Source of the DNA: Pseudomonadota bacterium
GTDB lineage: Bacteria > Pseudomonadota > Gammaproteobacteria > Acidiferrobacterales > Acidiferrobacteraceae
Assembly (NCBI GenBank): GCA_021797365.1
Contig: JAJZZU010000050.1
Coordinates: 1 to 11,636, forward strand
Reading direction: 5' to 3'
Length of the DNA stretch: 11,636 nucleotides
This document shows positions 1 through 5,360 of the stretch, in pieces (position 1 is the stretch's first letter; each line of letters opens with the position of its first letter). Position numbers and translations under genes: made by a program. The notes under the pieces were generated by a model. The model had not been told where the DNA came from. It searched no databases and saw nothing but the letters and a program-made list of their open reading frames with translations.

Positions 1-872
1 TGACCCGCAGCCTGAAAACTCGGATCACCGACTGGGTCGCGAGTGGACGCGATGTCCTCGGGGACCTTTATCACGCCCTCATCACCATGGGCTGGCCGGC
101 CTTCCTGCTCGGCATCGGCATCATCTTCGTGCTCGTGAACGGCGCCTTCGCGCTCGCCTATCTGGCCCAACCCGGCGCTATCGTCCACGCCCGGCCACAA
201 TCGTTCAGCGATGCCTTCTTCTTCAGCGTCCAGACCATGGCCACCATAGGTTATGGGATCATGTACCCAGGCACGTTCTACGCCAACGTGCTCATGAGCC
301 TGGAGACCCTGATCGGCCTGTTCGGGGTGGCGTTTGCCACCGGCCTTGCCTTTGCGCGCTTTTCGCGCCCGCGCGCCCGCATCCGCTTTAGCAAAGCGGC
401 GGTGGTGAGCCTCTATCATGACGTCCCCACACTCATGTTCCGGGTGGCCAACCAACGCGGCAACCAGATCCTCGAGGCGCGCGTGCAGGTGACGCTCCTG
501 CGCAACGAACACAGCCCCGAGGGCCAACGGATGCGCCGGTTCCGGGATCTCGTGTTGTTACGCGATAGCACGCCGAGCTTCAGCTACTCATGGACCGTAA
601 TGCATCCCATTACCGGCAACAGCCCGCTGTCCGGGACATCGCGGGCGGCACTCGAAGAGGAGGATGCCGAACTCGTGGTAATCCTGGCCGGCCTCGACGA
701 GACCCTCTCCCAGACCATACACGCGCGGCACGTGTACAAACCGGCCGCGATCCACTGGCGCCACCGGCTACGCGACGTCCTCTCCAAGGATACCCATGGC
801 CACTACCTCATCGATTATCGCCACTTCGACGATATCGAGCTCGAACCACCAGAGACCCAGGGAGAGGCGTAA
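1..872 (+). CDS. KirBac-type inward-rectifier potassium channel (5' end outside window)
   Basis: Tetrameric K+ channel of the inner membrane. The frame is open from base 3, and the residues before the internal ATG at 87 (DLYHALITMGWP) match the amphipathic slide helix that precedes TM1 in KirBac proteins, so ATG 87 is not the true start. Bases 1-2 (tg) could be the end of an ATG beginning one base before the window, or the start may lie further out. Numbering from ATG 87: TM1 is about residues 5-27, the pore helix and selectivity filter T53-I-G-Y-G57 follow, TM2 is about 65-90, and the cytoplasmic immunoglobulin-like IRK domain runs to the end. Conserved Kir features include FARFSRPRA after TM2 and HPITGNSPL in the cytoplasmic domain. 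The residue after GYG is Ile, where characterised KirBac channels carry Asp. The family assignment is firm; gating and physiological role cannot be read from sequence. Confidence 0.93.
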   Translation, partial: TRSLKTRITDWVASGRDVLGDLYHALITMGWPAFLLGIGIIFVLVNGAFALAYLAQPGAIVHARPQSFSDAFFFSVQTMATIGYGIMYPGTFYANVLMSLETLIGLFGVAFATGLAFARFSRPRARIRFSKAAVVSLYHDVPTLMFRVANQRGNQILEARVQVTLLRNEHSPEGQRMRRFRDLVLLRDSTPSFSYSWTVMHPITGNSPLSGTSRAALEEEDAELVVILAGLDETLSQTIHARHVYKPAAIHWRHRLRDVLSKDTHGHYLIDYRHFDDIELEPPETQGEA

Positions 873-984
873 GCACGAGCCGCCGACGGCGCACGCTCTC
901 ATGCCCCGAATCCGGGGTCCAAGGTTTTCTCCACAAACAGGAGCGACCCACCAAATGCATGCAAGCGGGTTTACAGTGGTCCCT

Positions 985-1012
985 GCGAAACCGGTACGTT
1001 TCGCGAAACCGG
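985..1012. repeat. Nested inverted and direct repeat
   Basis: GCGAAAC at 985-991 pairs with GTTTCGC at 998-1004 across a 6-base spacer (cggtac). The first arm plus its extension, GCGAAACCGG at 985-994, is repeated directly at 1003-1012. The middle arm can therefore pair with either flanking copy, giving two alternative hairpins. It could be a weak terminator without a T tract, an operator, or chance. Confidence 0.55.
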
Positions 1013-1050
1013 GCGCCTGCACCTCTGCGTGTCACCGGCCTTATCTGCGT

Positions 1051-1080
1051 AAACGGGAGAAGGTCTGCTTCTCCCGTTTT
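1051..1080. terminator. Probable bidirectional intrinsic terminator
   Basis: A perfect 12-bp stem (AAACGGGAGAAG at 1051-1062, CTTCTCCCGTTT at 1068-1079) encloses a 5-base loop. On the plus strand the stem ends in TTTT; on the minus strand it ends in TTT. It lies 178 bp past the channel stop codon and 133 bp past the 3' end of the minus-strand tRNA-Ser(GGA), so it could stop transcription from either side. The T tracts are short, so efficiency is uncertain. Confidence 0.65.
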
Positions 1081-1210
1081 CCGATAATCCCGCACATCGA
1101 GCAGGTCTGGCTTGCTTATAGGGGGTTGTGCTGCACGCTGCGGGAATCCCAACGCCCGTAGCCGGGCTTAGAACCGCTCGACGAAGGGGGGCAGGACCCG
1201 GGACCGATAA

Positions 1211-1303
<93 letters not shown>

Positions 1304-1315
1304 CGCAGGGCGCCA

Positions 1316-1344
1316 AGACTAACCCAGGTTCACGGTGCGCGCAA
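1316..1344 (-). promoter_or_regulatory. Possible promoter of tRNA-Ser(GGA)
   Basis: On the minus strand TTGCGC (1339-1344) and TAGTCT (1316-1321) are separated by exactly 17 bp, and the -10 lies 12 bp before the mature tRNA 5' end. A GC-rich discriminator follows, as in stringently controlled stable-RNA promoters. Each hexamer matches the sigma-70 consensus at only 3 of 6 positions, so the call rests mostly on spacing and position. Confidence 0.35.
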
Positions 1345-1377
1345 CGACGGGCCCTAGGCCGGCATCGGCAAGGGCGG

Positions 1378-1383
1378 TATACT
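1378..1383 (+). promoter_or_regulatory. -10 box of a near-leaderless transcript
   Basis: TATACT (5 of 6 to TATAAT) ends 8 bases before the ATG at 1392. With the usual 6-8 base distance from -10 to transcription start, the mRNA would begin at or within a few bases of the start codon. No Shine-Dalgarno sequence lies upstream of the ATG, consistent with leaderless translation. No good -35 was found. Confidence 0.5.
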
Positions 1384-1391
1384 GCGCACCC

Positions 1392-2270
1392 ATGGCCAAC
1401 CCCGATTTCCTGAAGAGCTTACCTTCTTTCGCGGAACGCGCCACGCAGCTTTCCCGCCACAGCACCCCCTATCGCGACCCCGTGGCACGGATCCACTGGG
1501 AACGACTGTCACGACATGCATTCTGGTTGCCCGAGCAAGCGGTCTCGTTGTATGGGATCGAGGAGTACGATGCCTTACCGTTGGCCGCCCGCCAGACACT
1601 TTCGCATCATGAATTCGCCCGTTTCCTGAACGCCGGTGTCTGGCTCGAGAGCCTATTCCTCCAGAGGCTCGCGCACGCGACGCTCAAAGGCCCGCGCGCC
1701 ACGCGCATCTACCACCTTCACGAGCTACGTGAAGAAGCCGGGCACAGCCTTATGTTTCTCGAGTTCTTCGAGCGCGCCGGACTCGACGATTGCGCAACCG
1801 CCGCACACTTTGATCGCTGGCTGACATTTCTTGGCCGGCGGCTACCCTTCCATTCGACGCTCTTTTGGAGCGCCATCCTGCTTGGAGAGGAGGTGCCCGA
1901 CCGGCTCAACCGTTATGTTCGCCTGCACGCCCAAGGCGTATGCCCCGTCGCCGTCGAGCTATGCGTCCTCCACAGCACTGATGAAGCCCGCCATATCGCC
2001 TATGGGCAAGAGGTGTTGCGACATCGTCTGGAGCGTGCCGGACGTATGGCCCGCCTGGCTCTGGGGTATGCCTTGGGTGGCCTGCTGCGCCGATTCGTCG
2101 CCACTTTCTACTACCCGCCCCAGGACCTTTATATTCGCGCCGGGCTGCCGGCCGGGCCTTGGGCGGCACGCGCCGCTCGTCACGTACTACGCCGCCAGTT
2201 TGTGGCCCATTGCCTGGGTCCGACCGTAGCCCGCCTGCGCGGGCTCGGCCTTGCCATCAGCTGGCCTTAA
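1392..2270 (+). CDS. AurF-like diiron oxygenase family protein
   Basis: A 292-residue, all-helical protein of the ferritin-like diiron class, closest in pattern to the p-aminobenzoate N-oxygenase (AurF) family. Candidate metal ligands are spaced as two helix pairs: E86, E115-x-x-H118 (in HELREEAGH), E166/E167, and E198-x-x-H201 (in STDEARH). These would hold two irons that activate O2 for oxidation of a substrate that cannot be deduced here. The ATG at 1392 is preferred over an upstream in-frame start at 1335 because the -10 box lies between them and family-like residues begin after 1392. The gene stands alone on the plus strand. Its stop codon is 2 bp from the stop of the convergent BON gene, with no obvious terminator between them. 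It could instead be a fatty-acid or other small-molecule oxidase of the same fold. Confidence 0.8.
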   Translation: MANPDFLKSLPSFAERATQLSRHSTPYRDPVARIHWERLSRHAFWLPEQAVSLYGIEEYDALPLAARQTLSHHEFARFLNAGVWLESLFLQRLAHATLKGPRATRIYHLHELREEAGHSLMFLEFFERAGLDDCATAAHFDRWLTFLGRRLPFHSTLFWSAILLGEEVPDRLNRYVRLHAQGVCPVAVELCVLHSTDEARHIAYGQEVLRHRLERAGRMARLALGYALGGLLRRFVATFYYPPQDLYIRAGLPAGPWAARAARHVLRRQFVAHCLGPTVARLRGLGLAISWP

Positions 2271-2272
2271 AA

Positions 2273-2656
2273 CTAACTCCCGTAACCCGAGGAAGAGTTC
2301 GTGCCAGTTCCCCCGCCGGTGGTGTTCTTCACCACGAGATCGTTGCGCACGCTCACGACCCCCGGGGTGGTGCGCGCGATATGCATGGCCTGACGGACTT
2401 GGCTTGCGCGATTCACAAAACCGCTCAAGATGACATGGCCACGATAAGTGTCGACCTTGATCTGGAATCCCTGCAGGGCCTGATCCTCGAGGATGCGCGC
2501 CTTGATCTTCGAGGTGATGGCGGCATCATGGAAATACTGTCCCGTGGTCTCGCGCGACGGCGTAGTTGAACAGCCGGCACCAAGCGCCAAAACCGTCCCG
2601 ATCACGGCGCTTGCCAATATTCTCTTGGGACCCACTATCCGCAGTGCGTTCGTCAT
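2273..2656 (-). CDS. BON-domain lipoprotein, OsmY-like
   Basis: A 127-residue secreted lipoprotein. A short basic N-terminus and a hydrophobic segment end in the lipobox LGAGC, giving lipidated Cys29. One BON domain follows at about residues 43-110 (ITSKIKARILED, RGHVILSGFVNR, VVSVRNDLVV). The tail is Gly/Ser/Thr-rich and probably disordered. BON domains are thought to bind phospholipid surfaces, and OsmY/DolP relatives protect the envelope under osmotic or membrane stress. GAGAGGA sits 6 bases before the ATG. This is the last gene of the minus-strand stress cluster, 61 bp after the CsbD-like gene. The domain call is secure; the exact role is inferred. Confidence 0.88.
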   Translation of the reverse strand: MTNALRIVGPKRILASAVIGTVLALGAGCSTTPSRETTGQYFHDAAITSKIKARILEDQALQGFQIKVDTYRGHVILSGFVNRASQVRQAMHIARTTPGVVSVRNDLVVKNTTGGGTGTNSSSGYGS

Positions 2657-2670
2657 ATAGCCGTCCTCTC

Positions 2671-2682
2671 GTTGTTGTTGTT
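2671..2682 (-). repeat. (AAC)4 tract in the leader of the BON gene
   Basis: Read on the minus strand, four AAC triplets lie just before the GAGAGGA ribosome-binding site. CAA/AAC repeats do not fold, so this would keep the site single-stranded right after the strong hairpin at 2693-2710. A role as a translation aid is inference. Confidence 0.5.
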
Positions 2683-2692
2683 TCCAGGGTCA

Positions 2693-2710
2693 GCCGCGGC
2701 AGGCCGCGGC
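2693..2710 (-). other. Strong GC hairpin between the CsbD-like and BON genes
   Basis: GCCGCGG and CCGCGGC form a perfect 7-bp stem with a 4-base loop, 7 bases after the CsbD-like stop codon. No T tract follows. It is more likely an mRNA stability or processing element, or a partial terminator separating expression of the two genes, than a full intrinsic terminator. Confidence 0.5.
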
Positions 2711-2717
2711 GCCCGCC

Positions 2718-2909
2718 TCACACCTCCAGGGAATCCATCCATTTCTTGATCGCTTCCCGGGATTCTCCGTGACGCTCCTGGATCTTGCCCACCAGTTTAT
2801 CGTAATTTCCGGCCGCCTCGGTAAGGTCGTCGTCGGTGAGCCGTCCCCAGCGACGTTTGGCCTCACCCTTCACCTGAACCCATTTACCTTTCACCTGTTC
2901 CTTGTTCAC
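2718..2909 (-). CDS. CsbD-like stress protein
   Basis: A 63-residue soluble protein that aligns along its length with the CsbD family: an N-terminal VKGKWVQVKGEAKRRWG block, the middle TDDDLTEAAGNYDKLVGKIQERHG, and a charged C-terminus. Family members are small, hydrophilic and induced by general stress in many bacteria; their molecular activity is unknown. The start is GTG, supported by GGAGGG five bases upstream. It lies 33 bp after the small secreted-protein gene and 61 bp before the BON gene, all on one strand, so co-transcription is likely. Confidence 0.92.
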   Translation of the reverse strand: MNKEQVKGKWVQVKGEAKRRWGRLTDDDLTEAAGNYDKLVGKIQERHGESREAIKKWMDSLEV

Positions 2910-2914
2910 GGCAG

Positions 2915-2920
2915 CCCTCC
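2915..2920 (-). promoter_or_regulatory. Ribosome-binding site fixing the GTG start of the CsbD-like gene
   Basis: GGAGGG with a 5-base spacer to GTG 2909-2907. A TATATA stretch directly upstream resembles a -10 box, but its transcript would start inside or after this site, so it is unlikely to be the promoter used for this gene. Confidence 0.75.
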
Positions 2921-2942
2921 TATATAGCCCGCGTCCGGCTCC

Positions 2943-3170
2943 TCACGACCCACCGCCATTGGAGTCGCCGCGCCGATTGTCATCGCGGCGATGATGTTCA
3001 TCGCTATACCGGTAACGCCCGGGGCGGGCGACAAGCACCGCGGGACCCGCATGGGTCCGCGATGCTCCGTAGCTCAAGCCGTTATAGGCGGCCGACGGCA
3101 CTCGTGCCGCCGACGCCATCAAAGGTGTCGCGACAAGCGCCGCGACGTACAGAAGATGCCTCCCGGTCAT
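2943..3170 (-). CDS. Small secreted hypothetical protein with a charged, Gly-rich tail
   Basis: A 75-residue product with a clear signal peptide: MTGRH, then a hydrophobic core of about 14 residues, ending ASA-A with probable cleavage at residue 21 or 22. The mature chain of about 53 residues is rich in Arg, His, Asp, Tyr and Gly. It ends in a DEHHRRDDNRR run and NGGGS, and is probably disordered. No family was recognised. The start is strongly supported by AAGGAGG six bases before the ATG. It sits inside the stress cluster between the DPS-like ferritin and CsbD-like genes, so a periplasmic stress or metal-related role is a guess. Confidence 0.75.
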   Translation of the reverse strand: MTGRHLLYVAALVATPLMASAARVPSAAYNGLSYGASRTHAGPAVLVARPGRYRYSDEHHRRDDNRRGDSNGGGS

Positions 3171-3176
3171 CGTAGA

Positions 3177-3183
3177 CCTCCTT
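3177..3183 (-). promoter_or_regulatory. Consensus Shine-Dalgarno of the small secreted-protein gene
   Basis: AAGGAGG with a 6-base spacer to the ATG at 3170. This is the main evidence that the short ORF is a real gene. Confidence 0.8.
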
Positions 3184-3192
3184 CATCCGACA

Positions 3193-3210
3193 AATGGGTG
3201 GAAACCCATT
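3193..3210 (-). other. Hairpin between the ferritin and secreted-protein genes
   Basis: AATGGGT and ACCCATT pair perfectly (7 bp) around a 4-base loop. On the minus strand only TTTG follows, so at best it is a weak terminator. It sits 9 bases upstream of the next Shine-Dalgarno and could set relative expression of the two genes or mark a processing site. A small inverted repeat (TATCA/TGATA, 3210-3221) lies beside it. Confidence 0.45.
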
Positions 3211-3242
3211 ATCAGATGATAGGCAGGAGGCCGAATCTGACC

Positions 3243-3833
3243 TTAGGCGGTGCAGGAGCTGGGTTCCAGATGCGTAGGCTGCGGGGGACGCAGGTAGGGC
3301 GCCACGAACGGCGAAATATTACGGGCGCGCGTGGCCCCATCGCTCGCATCCCGACCCAAAAACTCCAAAAGCCAGACTTGGTGGGCAATCTCCTCATGCA
3401 GGATCGCCAGGACCAGATTATAAGTCCGGTTGTCCTTGCCCGAGGTGGCGCTGCAGAGCTCGGTATAGGCCCGCACCGACTCCTCGGCCGCCTTTAATAG
3501 AATGGGGATGATCTGCGGGACATCCGCCTCGGCCGGCAGATTGCGCAAGGCGCCAAGCCCCCCGAGTTCGCCGGCAAATGTCGCTGGCAGACGACCACCA
3601 AGTTCGTAGATGCGCGGCACGAGGGCCTCGAAATGGTTGCGATCCTCCTCCCGGGCATCATCCACCACCCGGCGCAAGGCGTCACCCTCGACACCCACGA
3701 GATGCATACGCAACAACGTGTAGTAGTAATAGTTGCCCATCTCGCCTAGCGCCCGCTCGACCAAAAGGTCCACGAGCCGCTGGGCATCCACACCACTCCA
3801 CTCCACAAGCTCCCTCGCCACGCACCGTACCAT
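3243..3833 (-). CDS. DPS-like ferritin-family protein (DPSL type)
   Basis: A 196-residue four-helix-bundle protein resembling the archaeal-type DPS-like and bacterioferritin-related group. Proteins of this group use H2O2 or O2 to oxidise and store iron, limiting Fenton chemistry. Visible signatures are the helix-1 segment GEMGNYYYYTLLRMH (E31, Y35-Y38), REEDRNHFEAL (E63, D64, H67), an EES segment at 117-119, and LHEEIAH (E148-x-x-H151). The two halves repeat the metal-binding pattern; the first has D64-x-x-H67 where E-x-x-H is usual. The ORF is open back to 3974, but AAGGAGG directly before the ATG at 3833 fixes the start, and the extra N-terminal residues look non-conserved. It follows the YtxH-like gene by 112 bp. 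A spermidine-oxidising or non-storage member of the fold remains possible. Confidence 0.85.
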   Translation of the reverse strand: MVRCVARELVEWSGVDAQRLVDLLVERALGEMGNYYYYTLLRMHLVGVEGDALRRVVDDAREEDRNHFEALVPRIYELGGRLPATFAGELGGLGALRNLPAEADVPQIIPILLKAAEESVRAYTELCSATSGKDNRTYNLVLAILHEEIAHQVWLLEFLGRDASDGATRARNISPFVAPYLRPPQPTHLEPSSCTA

Positions 3834-3838
3834 GACCG

Positions 3839-3845
3839 CCTCCTT
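3839..3845 (-). promoter_or_regulatory. Ribosome-binding site fixing the ferritin start
   Basis: AAGGAGG with a 5-base spacer to the ATG at 3833. It overrules the longer open frame that begins at 3974 and overlaps the YtxH-like gene. Confidence 0.85.
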
Positions 3846-3945
3846 CGATAGACTCCCTGGGGCGACCGATCCCGGCGCCCTCCACCAGCCAGACCTATTG
3901 TCGGATGGACGGGCCCGCTCGGCGATCAGACCTTGGTCCGAGGGC

Positions 3946-4323
3946 TCACTGATAGCCAGGCGCGGCGCGCTCATGGGTCATTTCGTCGCCCGCATGCGGC
4001 GTATTCCCGCTTTCCACACTGGAGGCCGCCGCCGCTACGGCGCCACGCGCCTTGTCGCGACCCTGATCCATGGCATCTGCTACCCGCCTCGTCACGCTGC
4101 GTGTGGCATCGCGCGCCGCACCGACGGCGTCGCGTACCGCGCCCGACATGCGGTCACTCTTGGTCTTCGCGAAATCGCTCAACGATGAGCGGATTTCCCG
4201 TCCGGACTTCGGCGCCAACAAAGTGGCCGCGGCGTAGCCAAGCGCCACGCCGCTCACAAACAGCATGACCTTGGGACCAGTACGAACCGGAGAGACGGGC
4301 AGGTATTGTGCATTGGCTTCCAT
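3946..4323 (-). CDS. YtxH-like membrane-anchored stress protein
   Basis: 125 residues. A single hydrophobic segment at about 17-37 is followed by the family hallmark LLAPKSGREIR (35-45). The rest is an Ala/Arg/Asp-rich amphipathic, probably coiled, region of heptad-like repeats (VRDAVGAARDATRSVTRRVADA). YtxH-like proteins are general-stress proteins of unknown mechanism, with the tail predicted to face the cytoplasm. The ATG at 4323 is chosen over an ATG at 4362 because AGGAGGTG lies five bases upstream and because 4362 would overlap the preceding gene. It is 31 bp after the PLDc_N gene, so the two are likely co-transcribed. Confidence 0.85.
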   Translation of the reverse strand: MEANAQYLPVSPVRTGPKVMLFVSGVALGYAAATLLAPKSGREIRSSLSDFAKTKSDRMSGAVRDAVGAARDATRSVTRRVADAMDQGRDKARGAVAAAASSVESGNTPHAGDEMTHERAAPGYQ

Positions 4324-4328
4324 GGAAA

Positions 4329-4336
4329 CACCTCCT
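4329..4336 (-). promoter_or_regulatory. Ribosome-binding site fixing the YtxH start
   Basis: AGGAGGTG, an 8-base match to the anti-Shine-Dalgarno, with a 5-base spacer to the ATG at 4323. Confidence 0.85.
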
Positions 4337-4354
4337 GAATGGGAAATTTTGGCT

Positions 4355-4537
4355 TCAGACATCGCGCGGACTGCGCCCCACCAAGTAATACACGATCATA
4401 CCCACCAGCGGAAACACCAGCACCACCACGATCCACAGCACTTTATGGCCGATACGCGCAGACCCCAGCAGTATGCTGATGATGGCAATCACGTCGAGAA
4501 CCGCAATAACAGTCCCCAAAAGCGAGTATGAGCCCAT
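4355..4537 (-). CDS. Small two-helix membrane protein, PLDc_N type
   Basis: 60 residues with two transmembrane helices: LLGTVIAVLDVIAIISILLG and VLWIVVVLVFPLVGMIVYYL. The GHKVLWIVVVLVFPLVG...YYL pattern is the N-terminal module of cardiolipin synthases (PLDc_N), here without any phospholipase D catalytic domain. Free-standing copies are common in stress-gene clusters and have no known function. The start is uncertain: ATG 4537 has AAAGGG eight bases upstream, while an in-frame GTG at 4546 would add three residues but has no well-spaced ribosome-binding site. It opens the stress cluster, 92 bp after the response-regulator gene. Confidence 0.8.
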   Translation of the reverse strand: MGSYSLLGTVIAVLDVIAIISILLGSARIGHKVLWIVVVLVFPLVGMIVYYLVGRSPRDV

Positions 4538-4629
4538 ATCCCTCACCCTTTATCGTTCTTGCGAGGCAGTCATGAGTCTACGCGCAGACCTCATGCCGGC
4601 CATCGACCTCAGGGCCTATATGGTCAACG

Positions 4630-5298
4630 TCAGGTGGGGAATATGTAATGGAAAAACTCGGTGCGGCTCGAAACGCCGCATTTCTCGTAGATCGTGCTAA
4701 TGTGTTGCTTTAATGTCTTCTCGGAATTCCCTGTCAGTCTTGCCATTTCCTGAGTCGAAAGCCCCTTCAGCAGGAGTCGTGCCACCTCACATTCCTTGTT
4801 GGTCAGGGTGGCCTGATTCAAAGCGCGCTCCCGCGCCCCGATGAGCCCCTTGGGCTCCTGCCACAACCGCTCCAACACACGCTTCAAATCGCTTGTGGAG
4901 AACGGCTTCTCAAGCAGATAGGCGGCACCGTGATTCAAGGCCTCCTTGACGCGCGTCTGATCGGCGAATGCGCTGATCACGACCACCGGAATAGGCATAC
5001 CCGCCTGCTCGATTTTGCGCAGGATCTCAAGCCCGTCGGGCTTGCCGGTATCGAGCATGATGTCCGTAATCACGGCGTCATATGACATCTCCTTCCAGGC
5101 CGCCAATGCCTCCTCGAACGTCGAGACCCACCGGCACGCCATGCCAAGTCCTTGCAGAGACTGCGAAAGGGCCTGCCCCGCTACGGCCTCATCCTCAATC
5201 AACAGTATCTGCCGAGTGCGGCGCATGGTGCCGGTATCGCGACGTCGCGATTCCTGCATCCCTGCCGCCAAACCGCTCTTTGCCAATCGTGCCGTCAT
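4630..5298 (-). CDS. LuxR/NarL-family response regulator
   Basis: 222 residues. An N-terminal receiver domain (about 28-145) carries the acidic pair E35/D36, phospho-acceptor D79 (in VITDIML), S109 (VVISAF) and K131 (LLEKPF), so it should be phosphorylatable. A LuxR-type helix-turn-helix follows at about 165-220 (LTNKECEVARLLLKGLSTQEMA...LKQHISTIYEKCGV). ATG 5298 is chosen because AAAGGGG precedes it by five bases; an adjacent GTG at 5301 is less well spaced. An internal ATG at residue 25, next to the start of the receiver fold, has no ribosome-binding site. The 24-residue basic extension is unusual for the family. It lies downstream of two kinase genes and a GGDEF gene and directly upstream of the stress cluster, making it the natural candidate regulator of those genes (inference). 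Confidence 0.9.
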   Translation of the reverse strand: MTARLAKSGLAAGMQESRRRDTGTMRRTRQILLIEDEAVAGQALSQSLQGLGMACRWVSTFEEALAAWKEMSYDAVITDIMLDTGKPDGLEILRKIEQAGMPIPVVVISAFADQTRVKEALNHGAAYLLEKPFSTSDLKRVLERLWQEPKGLIGARERALNQATLTNKECEVARLLLKGLSTQEMARLTGNSEKTLKQHISTIYEKCGVSSRTEFFHYIFPT

Positions 5299-5303
5299 CA
5301 CTT

Positions 5304-5310
5304 CCCCTTT
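5304..5310 (-). promoter_or_regulatory. Ribosome-binding site of the response-regulator gene
   Basis: AAAGGGG with a 5-base spacer to ATG 5298. It supports the longer N-terminus over the internal ATG at 5226. Confidence 0.65.
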
Positions 5311-5317
5311 TTATGCA

Positions 5318-5346
5318 AACATACTATTTCGGTCGTCTTACAACAA
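5318..5346 (-). promoter_or_regulatory. Possible promoter of the response-regulator gene
   Basis: TTGTTG (5341-5346) and TATGTT (5318-5323) stand exactly 17 bp apart on the minus strand in the AT-rich gap after the GGDEF gene. The predicted transcription start, near 5310, falls at the very edge of the Shine-Dalgarno. The match is 3 of 6 and 4 of 6. If real, the regulator and stress genes could be expressed apart from the kinases. Confidence 0.4.
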
Positions 5347-5360
5347 CTCCCGCGGCGCGA

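Noticed and set aside
3834..3974. N-terminal extension of the ferritin-like protein
   Set aside because: The Shine-Dalgarno at 3839-3845 fixes the start at 3833, and the extension would overlap the YtxH-like gene.
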